64,000 bases of DNA, taken from Alistipes sp. GTDB lineage: Bacteria; Bacteroidota; Bacteroidia; Bacteroidales; Rikenellaceae. This document shows, piece by piece, positions 52,895 to 62,540 of the stretch. Each line of letters begins with the position of its first letter. Positions within the stretch are counted from its first letter, which is position 1. The notes under the pieces were generated by a model, which was not told the origin of the DNA, made no database searches, and saw only the letters and a program-made list of their open reading frames with translations. The position numbers and the translations under genes are program-made. The stretch covers positions 28,622 through 92,621 of the forward strand of contig JAFQAN010000016.1 in NCBI GenBank assembly GCA_017416915.1. The letters run 5' to 3'.

Positions 52895-54049
52895 TTATTT
52901 AATTTTGTTACTAAGAGCTACACCAAATAATAAGAATGGTATAAAATTGGTCGTTCCAGGTCCATAAGGATAGGTGGGTTCTGCTAAACTCGTAATAAAG
53001 GATACTAAAATGATTGCCCATCCGTAATGATAAGGGGATAATAAATTTGCATTAAAAAGCCCCTTAATTATTGAAACGGCCAAATAAAGATATAAGAACA
53101 TCCATGGCAACGAGCCTATAATGCCGTATGATGATAATTTAAGGAAAAAGTAATTGTGTACCCAACCAATATCTCTGTTAAGTGTTAAATTGCCCCACAA
53201 GGGACTGATGGTGAAAATATCTATACTATCAACAATTACTTCTCCTCGACCAGAAGTGATGTCGTCTTCTCTATTTCTTGTAAAACTATCAATGAAGTAA
53301 TCTGAAAGATAATAAACAATGCAACAAATAATTGCAATTGCAATAATATACCTGACTAATGATATATTTTTATTAGATTGCTTCAAATATTTGAAAATAA
53401 CAAAGCTAGATATTGATATGTATGTAATTGATGCAAATCTAGCTCTAATAGTCAATATTTCCACAAATATTACTATTGAACATAGTGCTAGTAATATCCT
53501 AAGTGTATTAGGAATGTGTGTTGTTAATGCCACAAGAAGAGACATAACTCCAGCAATACATAGAATGGGTCCGAATGAATTTTTTGCATTCGTGAGATAT
53601 GTATCCAAAATTTCAAATCCGCCAATATTCGTGTAAATTTGCATTAAACCAACGTATATCGACATAATTATGTATGTACAGCATATGAGCAAGATTTGTT
53701 TGTGAGAATATTCTGATGACGCCCCAATTATTAATGCAATTAAAGGAATTGTTAATGTCCTAATTTCCATTAGACTTTTTATAAAACCAAATGCGTATAG
53801 TCCCAATATTACAATTCCAATCGCAACTAATGATAAAGTATAAACCTTTATTTCAGAGTATTTCCATGATTGCCATATGTCTACGATTGATAATATGACA
53901 ATGGCTGTTAATGTAATTAAGACGTAAGACATTGTTCCATTTCCAGTATACTCGCCCTCATTATTGAAGTACATAGGGTGATAACCGAAAATTATTAAAG
54001 CAATTAATGTTATTAATAGCAGGAATCTGGTATGTTTAATTAAGCTCAT
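52895..54049 (-). CDS. wzy: O-antigen/capsule polymerase Wzy-like
   Basis: The 384-residue protein is almost entirely hydrophobic, with about ten membrane segments and one large hydrophilic loop containing TRNREDDITSGRGEVIVDS, a feature of Wzy/O-antigen-ligase proteins. It should polymerise repeat units on the periplasmic face. It overlaps the flippase end by 14 bases. No other polymerase candidate is in the operon. Members of the family diverge strongly, so the call rests on topology and position. Confidence 0.75.
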   Translation of the reverse strand: MSLIKHTRFLLLITLIALIIFGYHPMYFNNEGEYTGNGTMSYVLITLTAIVILSIVDIWQSWKYSEIKVYTLSLVAIGIVILGLYAFGFIKSLMEIRTLTIPLIALIIGASSEYSHKQILLICCTYIIMSIYVGLMQIYTNIGGFEILDTYLTNAKNSFGPILCIAGVMSLLVALTTHIPNTLRILLALCSIVIFVEILTIRARFASITYISISSFVIFKYLKQSNKNISLVRYIIAIAIICCIVYYLSDYFIDSFTRNREDDITSGRGEVIVDSIDIFTISPLWGNLTLNRDIGWVHNYFFLKLSSYGIIGSLPWMFLYLYLAVSIIKGLFNANLLSPYHYGWAIILVSFITSLAEPTYPYGPGTTNFIPFLLFGVALSNKIK

Positions 54050-55319
54050 TTCTTTTGAGAGTAATTAATAGACTAAATAAATATCCAATTTGCCATAATA
54101 GCGTTACAATGGCGCCAGTTAAAGCTCCGTGACCAAAATGTATAATGGCAAAATATAGTGTTACAAGAATTCCAATATCTCTTATTAAGCGGGAGTACAG
54201 TAAGAACCAGTTCTTGCCATGCGCCATAAATTCTTGCGTGAGAACATTTGTAAGACTATTTATTACTGCTGTAAATACACAAACGTTTAGCACCGCTTGC
54301 AATCCGCTAAAACTCTCGCCGTACCATGACGTAATCCATCCTGATAATGCCAAGATTACTATGAACGGTATAAATGTTGAGACAAAATTGATTGCCAGCA
54401 ACTTTTTTAGCACACTTTTGTTACGATCATTATCTTTATTGCTTGCAGATAGATGTGTTAGCGCAACATTTCGTAGTGCGCCAGGAATAAATAAGATGAC
54501 AGCCATCCATTGACTCGCCGCAGATGATAGCCCAACTTCTGTATAATCTGAGAGTTTTACTAATATTAAGAGATTGCCCCAATGTGTGATTGAATATAAA
54601 CTCTCTTGGAGTGCGATAGGAATAGAGAACTTTACAACCTCTTTAACATACTCTCGATTAATCTTGCCGTACTTATTTTTGTCGGTTATACATTTATTGA
54701 TGGTAATTTTGTTTAGAACGGCATTGAAAATAAGCGAGACAATCAATGCAATTATAGCTCCGTTAAAATAGAAGAGGTATGTCAATACTACGCTCGCCAC
54801 AAAAGTAAAGATGCCTGCGATTGTGTTATTTCTGGCTAACTCCTTATATGCGCCAAAGCCTGATAGCTCTCCTGTTTGAGTAGTATTTACCGCATTGAAT
54901 ATTACAGCAATAGCAGATAGACGAAGCGCACTTGTAAGATGCGGCGCTTCTAACCAAATCGCAACCTGTTTTGCACCAATAATGAGTAACAGAGCAATAA
55001 AACCACTCATCACAAATGTAATAATAGTAGCGATTTTATGTGTGTCCACAATGCGTTTATGATCATTGGTAGTCCTGCTTTCCGCAATAAATTTTGTAGC
55101 GGAGTAGCCCAATCCTAATGATGAGAACATCGCAATCATCATCAATGTATTCTTGATGGTACCGTATTCTCCATAAACTTCACTACCCAAAAAACGGGCT
55201 ACCGCAATTCCAGCTATAAGCGACAGTCCCTTGCCTGCGGCGCTGCCTACCAATGCCCAAAACGAGTCCTGGAATAGGCGACTTTGTTTTAATCGATATG
55301 TTATGTTGGATAATTGCAC
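54036..55319 (-). CDS. wzx: Oligosaccharide flippase Wzx-like
   Basis: The 427-residue MATE-like protein has about twelve membrane segments and begins RLFQDSFWALVGSAAGKGLSLIAG, as in the polysaccharide biosynthesis flippase family. It moves the lipid-linked repeat unit across the inner membrane. The start codon is GTG at 55319. It lies 12 bases past Ugd and overlaps Wzy by 14 bases. No transmembrane alternative occurs in the operon. Confidence 0.82.
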   Translation of the reverse strand: MQLSNITYRLKQSRLFQDSFWALVGSAAGKGLSLIAGIAVARFLGSEVYGEYGTIKNTLMMIAMFSSLGLGYSATKFIAESRTTNDHKRIVDTHKIATIITFVMSGFIALLLIIGAKQVAIWLEAPHLTSALRLSAIAVIFNAVNTTQTGELSGFGAYKELARNNTIAGIFTFVASVVLTYLFYFNGAIIALIVSLIFNAVLNKITINKCITDKNKYGKINREYVKEVVKFSIPIALQESLYSITHWGNLLILVKLSDYTEVGLSSAASQWMAVILFIPGALRNVALTHLSASNKDNDRNKSVLKKLLAINFVSTFIPFIVILALSGWITSWYGESFSGLQAVLNVCVFTAVINSLTNVLTQEFMAHGKNWFLLYSRLIRDIGILVTLYFAIIHFGHGALTGAIVTLLWQIGYLFSLLITLKRNELN

Positions 55320-55331
55320 TTTGAATACTTT

Positions 55332-56576
55332 TTAATCTCTTCTGAAAATATCTCGTGTATATACCTTGTCGGCGACGTCGTCCAATATCGCATCGTAGCG
55401 GTTGGCGATAATCGCTTGACTATCAGCTTTGAATTTCTTAATGTCATTGACTACCACCGAGCCAAAGAACGATGTGCCGTCCTCCAACGTGGGTTCGTAG
55501 ATGATTATCTTTGCCCCCTTCGCCTTGATGCGTTTCATAACCCCCTGAATTGATGACTGGCGGAAGTTATCCGAGTTGGATTTCATCGTGAGGCGATATA
55601 CGCCCACCGTAACCTCTCGCTCTTTATTGGCATCCCACATGCTCGACCCTACATAGTAGCCAGCCTTATGTAGCACTTGGTCAGCGATATAGTCTTTGCG
55701 GGTACGGTTGCTCTCCACAATAGCCGTCATCATATTTTGCGGAACATCGGCATAGTTCGCCAAGAGCTGTTTGGCATCCTTCGGTAGGCAATAACCGCCA
55801 TAGCCGAACGACGGGTTGTTGTAGTGTGTGCCGATGCGTGGGTCGAGACCTACGCCCTCAATAATTGCTTGTGAGTCGAGTCCCTTCATCTCGGCGTATG
55901 TATCCAGCTCGTTGAAGTAGCTTACGCGCAGAGCAAGGTAGGTATTTGCGAAAAGCTTGACTGCCTCAGCCTCTGAAAGGCTCATATAGCGGATGGGAAT
56001 AGCCTCTTTAACTGCCCCCTGCTGCATTAAACTCACAAATATCTCCGCCTGCGCTTTGAGGTCTGGGCGAGACTTCGGGTAGCCGACGATTATGCGGGAC
56101 GGATAAAGACAATCGTGAAAAGCCGAACTCTCTCGTAAAAATTCGGGAGAGAAGAGCAGTTTAAGATTATCAACGCCCTCGTTATACTTTGCATACAAAC
56201 TCTCGCAATAGCCCACAGGAACGGTTGATTTGATAACAATAGTTGCGTGGCTGTTTACCTCCAAAATCTTATCTATTGTCTCCTCGATATGGTGTGTGTC
56301 AAAGTAGTTTTTATGAGGGTCGTAGTTGGTTGGAACAGCCACGATTATCAGCTCTGCGTTGCGGTATGCCGCCTCAGCATCAAGTGTGGCGCACAAGTCG
56401 AGATTTCGCTCGGTAAAGTACTTATCGATGCAGTCATCCTGGATAGGCGATTTCTTGCTGTTGATAAGATCTACCTTTTCGGGTATCACATCAACTGCAA
56501 CCACCTCGTTGTGCTGGGCAAGTAGGGTAGCGATGCTCAATCCTACGTAGCCTGTGCCTGCGACTGCAATTTTCAT
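55332..56576 (-). CDS. ugd: UDP-glucose 6-dehydrogenase
   Basis: The 414-residue enzyme begins [19 protein letters not shown] and has [28 protein letters not shown] and the catalytic cysteine in [13 protein letters not shown]. It oxidises UDP-glucose to UDP-glucuronic acid with two NAD. A uronic acid is therefore probably one of the sugars of the polymer, although other UDP-sugar dehydrogenases share these motifs. It lies 12 bases before the flippase gene. Confidence 0.88.
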   Translation of the reverse strand: MKIAVAGTGYVGLSIATLLAQHNEVVAVDVIPEKVDLINSKKSPIQDDCIDKYFTERNLDLCATLDAEAAYRNAELIIVAVPTNYDPHKNYFDTHHIEETIDKILEVNSHATIVIKSTVPVGYCESLYAKYNEGVDNLKLLFSPEFLRESSAFHDCLYPSRIIVGYPKSRPDLKAQAEIFVSLMQQGAVKEAIPIRYMSLSEAEAVKLFANTYLALRVSYFNELDTYAEMKGLDSQAIIEGVGLDPRIGTHYNNPSFGYGGYCLPKDAKQLLANYADVPQNMMTAIVESNRTRKDYIADQVLHKAGYYVGSSMWDANKEREVTVGVYRLTMKSNSDNFRQSSIQGVMKRIKAKGAKIIIYEPTLEDGTSFFGSVVVNDIKKFKADSQAIIANRYDAILDDVADKVYTRDIFRRD

Positions 56577-56619
56577 AATAAGTGAAGTTCTATAAGTTAG
56601 TAAACAGCGTTATTCTCTG

Positions 56620-58554
56620 CTATTTGTTGCGTAGTTCTACATCCAATGCCTCAAACTGCGAGTTCTTCGATATGAACTCGGGGACGGTCTGCTTCATGAG
56701 GCGCACCATGTCGGGGATAATCACACGATTGGCATACTCTTCGAGGTCGTCTGCAACCTTGACTGCATCCGCATAGTCATACTCTCTAATCTTAGCAATG
56801 CGAATGCGCTCGTGTGTCGTCGGCATAGTATTCTCTGTATTTGAAAGTACCTCCTCGTAGAGCTTTTCGCCAGGGCGCAAGCCCGTGTATTCGATGTCAA
56901 TGTCCTCGCCAAGTGTCAGACCCGCCAACTTAATCATGCGCTTTGCTAAGTCCGCAATCTTCACCGACTCGCCCATATCGAAGACGAAAATCTGGTTGCC
57001 CGTAGAGAGCGTTGCAGCCTCCATCACCAGGCGGCAAGCCTCGGGGATAGTCATAAAGAAGCGTGTGATGTCGGGGTGGGTTACTGTTACAGGACCGCCC
57101 TTAGCAATCTGCTCGCGGAAGCGCGGTATTACCGAGCCGTTCGAGCCAAGTACATTGCCAAAGCGCGTGGTAACAAACTTTGTCTTGCCCTTCACCTCGC
57201 CCTTCTCTATGGCCAGACCGAGAGACTGTACGTAAATCTCGGCAAGGCGCTTGGTGCAACCCATTATATTAGTTGGGTTTACAGCCTTGTCGGTCGAAAT
57301 CATAACCATCTTCTCAACGTCATACTCGATACACTTGTCTGCGACATTTCGCGACCCTGTAACATTGACATATACACCTTCGCAAGGGTTCTCTTCCATA
57401 AGGGGAACGTGCTTATATGCCGCCGAGTGGAATACAATCTGCGGGCGATAGGTGCGAAACGCAAAGTCGAGACGCGCTCTTTGACGCACATCGCCGATAA
57501 TGGGCGTGAAGCTCAGCTCGGGGAAGCGCTCTTCGAGTTCGAGGCGTATATTGTGCATCGGAGTCTCAGCATTGTCGAACATTACAAGATGTTTGATGCC
57601 GAATGTTGCTAACTGACGACATAACTCCGAGCCGATAGAGCCTGCTGCACCCGTAACCATTATCGTCTTATCGCGGAAGTTCTCGATAATCTCGTGCATC
57701 GAAATCTTTATTTCGGGGCGTCCGAGAAGGTCCTCAATCTTTATCTCACGGATGGTCTGCTTCATAATCTTGCCGCCGACAACCTCGTCGATAGGGGGTG
57801 CGATAAGCACCTTCAAATCCATCTCCAAGCAATATTTAATCAGTCGCTCCTGCTCGGTCTTAGCTTCGCCGTCTGTTGAGAACAGCACACCGTCGATGTC
57901 GCACAACTCTTTGATATATGCCAAGTTATCTTGACTCTCGAAGTAATATACCTTGTGGTTTGAGATTGTGTGATTCTTCATTCGTGGGCCATAAGTTAGA
58001 AATCCCGCGATGATATAGTGTGTCGAATTTTGCAGACGTGTAATCTGTGCCACCGACTTGTCTCCTGTGCCGTATATGAGCAGACGTTGGCGACGCTTAT
58101 GGCTCTTTATTCGCTTTTTGATTAGGTCATACACGACGAGCATCATCACTCTGACAAGTATCAAGGCGCAGAGCGATATTATGCCGTCGAAAATCAGAAG
58201 GGCGATAAGATGCACATCCTCTATGCCCGTTGGTTGCCACGCCCAGATGCCGACAAGCAATGATAGCTCCTTGCCAATTACCGCCAACGTAAATTTGCCT
58301 ATTTCGCGCAGTGTCGAGTGGCGGATGACTGACTGATAGGTTTTGAAGACGTAGAACCAAATCAGCGAGAAGAGTAGTGCGCCGCCCAACCATAGCGATA
58401 GGATATGTGGGATGTGTGTGATTGGCGATACAAGAAGATGTATGAATATCAATGCACAAGCCGAAGCCACCGTCGATACAACGAGGTCTATTATTAGTAT
58501 CAGTTTTGCACTGAAATACTGATCCAAATGTAGCTTTTCAAGCAATCTTATCAT
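56620..58554 (-). CDS. Membrane-bound sugar nucleotide 4,6-dehydratase (PglF/WbpM-like)
   Basis: The 644-residue protein has about four membrane segments in its first 150 residues, a first Rossmann region, and a large SDR domain from about residue 290 with MVTGAAGSIGSELCRQL, SAAYKHVPLMEENP, STDKAVNPTNIMGCTKR and GFRDKT-type residues. This is the PglF/WbpM/CapD family that dehydrates UDP-GlcNAc to the 4-keto-6-deoxy intermediate. It is normally a first step in capsule operons and is the second gene here. Together with the aminotransferase at 34140 it should make a 4-amino-6-deoxy sugar. Confidence 0.88.
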   Translation of the reverse strand: MIRLLEKLHLDQYFSAKLILIIDLVVSTVASACALIFIHLLVSPITHIPHILSLWLGGALLFSLIWFYVFKTYQSVIRHSTLREIGKFTLAVIGKELSLLVGIWAWQPTGIEDVHLIALLIFDGIISLCALILVRVMMLVVYDLIKKRIKSHKRRQRLLIYGTGDKSVAQITRLQNSTHYIIAGFLTYGPRMKNHTISNHKVYYFESQDNLAYIKELCDIDGVLFSTDGEAKTEQERLIKYCLEMDLKVLIAPPIDEVVGGKIMKQTIREIKIEDLLGRPEIKISMHEIIENFRDKTIMVTGAAGSIGSELCRQLATFGIKHLVMFDNAETPMHNIRLELEERFPELSFTPIIGDVRQRARLDFAFRTYRPQIVFHSAAYKHVPLMEENPCEGVYVNVTGSRNVADKCIEYDVEKMVMISTDKAVNPTNIMGCTKRLAEIYVQSLGLAIEKGEVKGKTKFVTTRFGNVLGSNGSVIPRFREQIAKGGPVTVTHPDITRFFMTIPEACRLVMEAATLSTGNQIFVFDMGESVKIADLAKRMIKLAGLTLGEDIDIEYTGLRPGEKLYEEVLSNTENTMPTTHERIRIAKIREYDYADAVKVADDLEEYANRVIIPDMVRLMKQTVPEFISKNSQFEALDVELRNK

Positions 58555-58590
58555 AGTGAGTCTGTTTTGAGTATTTGTGCGGGTTGCTCC

Positions 58591-59139
58591 CTATTCAATC
58601 TTTTCTAAAAAACATTCAGGAATGTACGATGTCGCCACGGCAACTATGCCCTCAATGGCTACTACGAGTCGATGGTTACCCTTTATGCGCTTGATGTATC
58701 CCTCAGCTCCTTTGAAGATGCCGTCAATAACCCTTACGCGGCAACCTGTTGTCCACTCTGATGATACATCTCCTAAGTACTCCATCCCTAAGTCATCAAC
58801 CGATGTGATGCTGATGAAACGCTGCATCTGCTCATCGGGTATTATCGCAGGATGCTTCTCACCGCGGTTGGTGTAGAGCATCGCCTGATTGTTGAGCGTC
58901 GGTTGTAGCTCGGTGGCTTGCTGCGCAGTGCAGCGTACAAACATCAGCGATGCTATGGCTGGCTTACGACGTCTAATCTTTCTGCCGTTTACGATTTGCT
59001 CCACGCTCTTCATCGGAATATAACTCTCGATACTCTGAGTTTTGAGCAACGCCTCTATTTTGAGTGTTCTGTTGTAGAAGACCTTTACGGCGTACCAATG
59101 TTTTGGACTCTCGGATAGTGATACTTCGCTGATGTGCAT
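58591..59139 (-). CDS. UpxY-family transcription antiterminator
   Basis: The 182-residue protein is a NusG-like factor of the UpxY family that lets RNA polymerase read through capsule operons in Bacteroidales. It opens with KHWYAVKVFYNRTLKIEALL, has FVRCTAQQATELQ in the first domain and a KOW-type end, GCRVRVIDGIFKGAEGYIKR. It is the first gene of the capsule operon, directly behind the structured leader. No UpxZ partner gene follows; B. fragilis operons usually carry one. Its target is probably its own operon leader. Confidence 0.88.
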   Translation of the reverse strand: MHISEVSLSESPKHWYAVKVFYNRTLKIEALLKTQSIESYIPMKSVEQIVNGRKIRRRKPAIASLMFVRCTAQQATELQPTLNNQAMLYTNRGEKHPAIIPDEQMQRFISITSVDDLGMEYLGDVSSEWTTGCRVRVIDGIFKGAEGYIKRIKGNHRLVVAIEGIVAVATSYIPECFLEKIE

Positions 59140-59290
59140 ACTCTCTATTCCCTCGCTATCGGAACGTATGTTGCTCCAATGGCGCAGTAGTTGGGATTAA
59201 GTCGGCTCTTTCCGACGTGCGAAAAGCTGCTCGATCCGAGTGCTTTGTCGTAATCCCGAAACCAAATTTATGTGGTTTTTGATTTCGAAA
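59140..59290 (-). promoter_or_regulatory. Structured leader of the capsule operon
   Basis: The minus-strand leader is about 150 bases long from its promoter and contains no ATG. A long-range stem gggatta with taatccc closes a region with two inner stems, ctcg/cgag and gtcgg/ccgac. An additional stem aaacca/tggttt precedes it. This is a likely site for pausing and UpxY loading. Function is inferred from position and structure. Confidence 0.5.
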
Positions 59291-59292
59291 GG

Positions 59293-59323
59293 CAAAGGTA
59301 GTAAAAAAAAAGTAAACGACCAA
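59293..59323 (-). promoter_or_regulatory. Promoter of the capsule operon
   Basis: On the minus strand TTG (59323-59321) and TACCTTTG (59300-59293) are 20 bases apart. It is the only convincing promoter upstream of the operon. No flanking inverted repeats that could invert it are apparent. Confidence 0.7.
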
Positions 59324-59651
59324 GAAAGTTTACACTAAATTTCGTATGGTAATTTTTCTAAGGTTATATTGAACTTTATAATTATAGTAAAATATGGCAG
59401 AGTTTTAGTTCTTAAAAAGATGAAAATTTATCTATAACAGAATGAAAATTAATAGAGGTAGGGTAATTTTTATATTTCCTATTTTGACATATAATTTGAT
59501 TATATTTCTAATTGCTATTGAGGTGTTGCAGATTCATAGTATTTGAAACTTTTGACAATATTCGTGGATATATTTTTGCCGATTAAGTCCAGCTGTAACA
59601 AAAATTGTGCAATAATTTCTCTATGAGGCTACGTTGTTTAACAATTTTTTA
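59324..59651. other. AT-rich intergenic region between divergent promoters
   Basis: This stretch separates the capsule promoter from the -7 box of the SDR gene. It is AT-rich with no open frame of note. I see no clear hairpin, repeat or operator. It could hold regulatory sites that are not visible as patterns. Confidence 0.5.
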
Positions 59652-59659
59652 TACCTTTG
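59652..59659 (+). promoter_or_regulatory. -7 box of the SDR gene
   Basis: TACCTTTG matches TAnnTTTG exactly and precedes the ATG at 59697 by 37 bases. The nearest TTG (59634-59636) is 15 bases upstream, closer than usual. Confidence 0.5.
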
Positions 59660-59696
59660 TATATATTTGCTAAAACTGAGCTAAAACTACCTAATA

Positions 59697-60443
59697 ATGA
59701 AAAAGCGTATTCTTATAACTGGTGCGACTTCTGGTATTGGACGTGCCACTGCATTGCGCCTTGCCGCAGCAGATACCGAAATTATTATCACGGGGCGTCG
59801 CCTCGATCGTCTCGAAGCCCTTAAAGCTGAGATCGAGGCGCGAGGGGCAGAGTGTCAAGTACTCAATTTTGATGTTCGTTCCGAGAAGGAGTGTATCGAG
59901 AACTTAGAGCCTCTGGGACGTGTCGATATTTTGGTAAATAACGCTGGGCTTGCAGCGGGCTTGGAGCATATCGATTGTGGCGATACGGCAGATTGGGATG
60001 CGATGATTGATACTAATGTCAAGGGCTTGCTCTATGTTACGCGCATTATCAGCCGTGCAATGGTTGCTGCGGGCAAGGGTGGACACATCATCAATATAGG
60101 CTCTATTGCTGGCACTGAGCCATACGAGAACGGCGCTGTGTATTGTGCTTCAAAGCACGCCGTGCACGCAATTTCGCAGGCTATGCGAGCCGATTTGTTG
60201 AGTGCTGGCATCAAGGTTGGCGAGGTGCGTCCTGGTATGGTCGAGACCGAGTTCTCGGAGGTGCGCTTCCACGGCGACAAGGAGCGTGCTGCGTGCGTGT
60301 ATAGGGGTGTTGAAGCCTTGCAGGGCGAGGATATTGCCGAGGCTATACATTGGATGTTGTCGCTGCCTGCGCATATGAACGTGAATGACATTGTGCTTAT
60401 GCCGACTTGTCAGGCAGGAGCCTATTACACTTGTCGTAAGTAA
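59697..60443 (+). CDS. Short-chain dehydrogenase/reductase (YdfG-like)
   Basis: The 248-residue SDR enzyme has the dinucleotide motif TGATSGIGRA, the NNAGLAAG motif, a catalytic serine in IGSIAG and the YCASK motif near residue 150. It resembles the YdfG/L-allo-threonine dehydrogenase group, which oxidises 3-hydroxy acids with NADP. It is divergent from the capsule operon, has its own promoter, and is followed 17 bases later by the sialidase gene. A link to sugar metabolism is not shown. Confidence 0.87.
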   Translation: MKKRILITGATSGIGRATALRLAAADTEIIITGRRLDRLEALKAEIEARGAECQVLNFDVRSEKECIENLEPLGRVDILVNNAGLAAGLEHIDCGDTADWDAMIDTNVKGLLYVTRIISRAMVAAGKGGHIINIGSIAGTEPYENGAVYCASKHAVHAISQAMRADLLSAGIKVGEVRPGMVETEFSEVRFHGDKERAACVYRGVEALQGEDIAEAIHWMLSLPAHMNVNDIVLMPTCQAGAYYTCRK

Positions 60444-60460
60444 TTGAAAAATAGTGAGTG

Positions 60461-62044
60461 ATGAAAAATATATTAAGTTTGTTTGTATGTCTATTTATGG
60501 GTGTTGCAACGCTTGTTGGCTGCGAGAAAGACCCCAAAACAGATGACCAAATACCTACTCCAACCATCACTTTTGAGTGTGGCGAAACATTGAGTATTGG
60601 GGGAGAGGCTGCCCCCGTGGTGGCATATTTTACTATCGAAAATCGAGACGACTCTACAACCCCCTCTGCGAAGTGTGATGCCGAGTGGGTGTCGGAGTTG
60701 GAGGTAATTGCCTCGGTGGTAAAGTTTCAGGTGTCGGCAAATGATAGTCGCCTGCCTCGCCAAGCAACAATAACGCTTAGTTGTGGTGGCTCGGAGGCAA
60801 AGTTGCTTGTTGTGCAGAGTGAGCTGTCGCGCCGTTACGATCTGTTTCCGCTGCTAAACAACTCGGATATTCCATATCGTATCCCCGCGGTTGCTGTAAC
60901 TAATGATGGCACTATTCTCGCTGCGGCTGATTATCGCCATAGTGGGGCAGATATAGGTGTCATAAATAATGGACGTATAGATTTGCATATCCGTCGTAGC
61001 CAGGATAACGGTGTTACGTGGGATGCAATTACCCCTATTATTGAGGGACAGGGTGCATCATCGCCCGATTTTATGAATGTCGGCTATGGCGATCCGTGTA
61101 TCGTGGCAGATAGGCTGAGTCCTCGTGTGCTGCTGATGAGCTGCGCAGGAAATGTCTCGTATCAGGCTGGCACTCGTCAGCGTCATCAGTGTATAGCACG
61201 TTTTTATAGCGAAGATGGGGGCTTGACATGGGGCGCACCTGTCGATATTGCGGAGAGCATATACTCAAAATTTGATAACTGCTCGTTTGGACCCGTTAAT
61301 GCAATGTTCGTAGCCTCTGGACGCATTATGCAGAGCCGCACGACTAAAATAGCTGACTACTATCGCCTCTATTGTGCCGTTATTATGCGTGATAGAAGCA
61401 ATACGCCTAAGAACTTCGTGCTGTACTCCGATGATTTTGGACTATCTTGGGAGGTGCTTGGCGGTGTTAGCAAGGCTCCCATTTCAGGAAATTGCGACGA
61501 GCCAAAGGTGGAGGAGCTGCCCGATGGCTCGATACTTCTAAGCTCGCGTTGGAATGGAGGTAGATACTTCAATATATACCGATTTGAAGATGCTGTTGCA
61601 GCTACGGGAACTTGGGGTAGTGCAGCTTTCTCTGGAAGCTCGAACAATGGTGTCGAAGCTCGCGAAAACTCTACTAATGGCGAAGTGTTGATTATCCCTG
61701 CAAGACGAGTTGCCGACGACGCCAAGGTCGATTTGCTTTTGCAGTCGGTGCCTCTCGGCCCTGGTCGTAAGAGTGTTGGTATTTACTATAAGTCGTTGGA
61801 GTACGATACCGACTATGCGTCGCCGAGTGCAATTGCCTCAAATTGGGAGGGGGTATATCAGGTTACAACCCTCAATTCGGCATACTCTACAATGATTTGG
61901 CAGCACGACGATAGATTGGCTTTTTTGTGGGAGGAGACCACATATTGTGAAGGACTGCCGCCCTATGGAGGTTACACTATCGCATACGATTGCTTTACCC
62001 TTGAAAAGATTACCAACGGAGAGTATCGCTACTGTGCCGAGTAG
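60461..62044 (+). CDS. BACON/GH33 sialidase lipoprotein
   Basis: The 527-residue protein has a lipoprotein signal (Cys21 in LVGC), a BACON-like domain (about residues 35-120), and a GH33 exo-alpha-sialidase domain. The YRIPA motif carries the Arg of the active-site triad. Asp boxes are seen in SQDNGVTW, SEDGGLTW and SDDFGLSW, and AADYRHSG and DEPKVEE hold further catalytic-site positions. It would release terminal sialic acid from host or dietary glycans at the cell surface. I use the ATG at 60461, because the codon before it is GTG. Confidence 0.83.
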   Translation: MKNILSLFVCLFMGVATLVGCEKDPKTDDQIPTPTITFECGETLSIGGEAAPVVAYFTIENRDDSTTPSAKCDAEWVSELEVIASVVKFQVSANDSRLPRQATITLSCGGSEAKLLVVQSELSRRYDLFPLLNNSDIPYRIPAVAVTNDGTILAAADYRHSGADIGVINNGRIDLHIRRSQDNGVTWDAITPIIEGQGASSPDFMNVGYGDPCIVADRLSPRVLLMSCAGNVSYQAGTRQRHQCIARFYSEDGGLTWGAPVDIAESIYSKFDNCSFGPVNAMFVASGRIMQSRTTKIADYYRLYCAVIMRDRSNTPKNFVLYSDDFGLSWEVLGGVSKAPISGNCDEPKVEELPDGSILLSSRWNGGRYFNIYRFEDAVAATGTWGSAAFSGSSNNGVEARENSTNGEVLIIPARRVADDAKVDLLLQSVPLGPGRKSVGIYYKSLEYDTDYASPSAIASNWEGVYQVTTLNSAYSTMIWQHDDRLAFLWEETTYCEGLPPYGGYTIAYDCFTLEKITNGEYRYCAE

Positions 62045-62055
62045 AGCTTCTGCCT

Positions 62056-62508
62056 ATGAGACGACTTCTGCTACTGGTGTTGCTGTTTGCGCCTTTCTAT
62101 GTAGAGGCGCAGTCGCATATGTATCGAGGTGGCTCAACATATACCTCTAATATATTATACACGTTCGATGGGAAGTATCTATATAGGGGTAACTCAACCT
62201 ACTCATCCGATATAATATATACGTTTGACGGGCAGCGAGTCTATCGGGGCAACTCTACATATTCGAGCGATATTCTACTTACGTTTGATGGTCGCTATAT
62301 CTACGAGGGCAACTCTCGCTATACGAGCGATACGCTCCTGACGTTTGATGGTAAGTACCTATATGCGGGACGTTCGACGTATAGCTCGGATATTGTATGT
62401 ACGTTTGAGCGTCGCCACATATTTGCAGGAAACTCGACATATTCGAGCGATATTCTATATACGCTCAATGGTGAGATACCTGTGGCACTGCTTGTGTTAT
62501 TGATGTGA
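62056..62508 (+). CDS. Secreted protein of six 20-residue repeats
   Basis: The 150-residue protein has a signal peptide (residues 1-19) and six tandem 20-residue units from residue 23 to about 142, with the consensus YRGNSTYSSDILYTFDGKYL. The last unit runs into a hydrophobic end PVALLVLLM. The first three units are almost identical; the fourth and fifth vary at several positions. Such a repeat can form a beta-rich solenoid or propeller-like structure. The function is unknown. It lies 11 bases past the sialidase gene, so the two are probably co-transcribed. Confidence 0.7.
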   Translation: MRRLLLLVLLFAPFYVEAQSHMYRGGSTYTSNILYTFDGKYLYRGNSTYSSDIIYTFDGQRVYRGNSTYSSDILLTFDGRYIYEGNSRYTSDTLLTFDGKYLYAGRSTYSSDIVCTFERRHIFAGNSTYSSDILYTLNGEIPVALLVLLM

Positions 62509-62540
62509 GATGAGATAATGGTTTAACTAAATTTTACGTG

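Noticed and set aside
59293-59323. Phase-variable capsule promoter
   Set aside because: No inverted repeats flank the promoter and no invertase gene is close.
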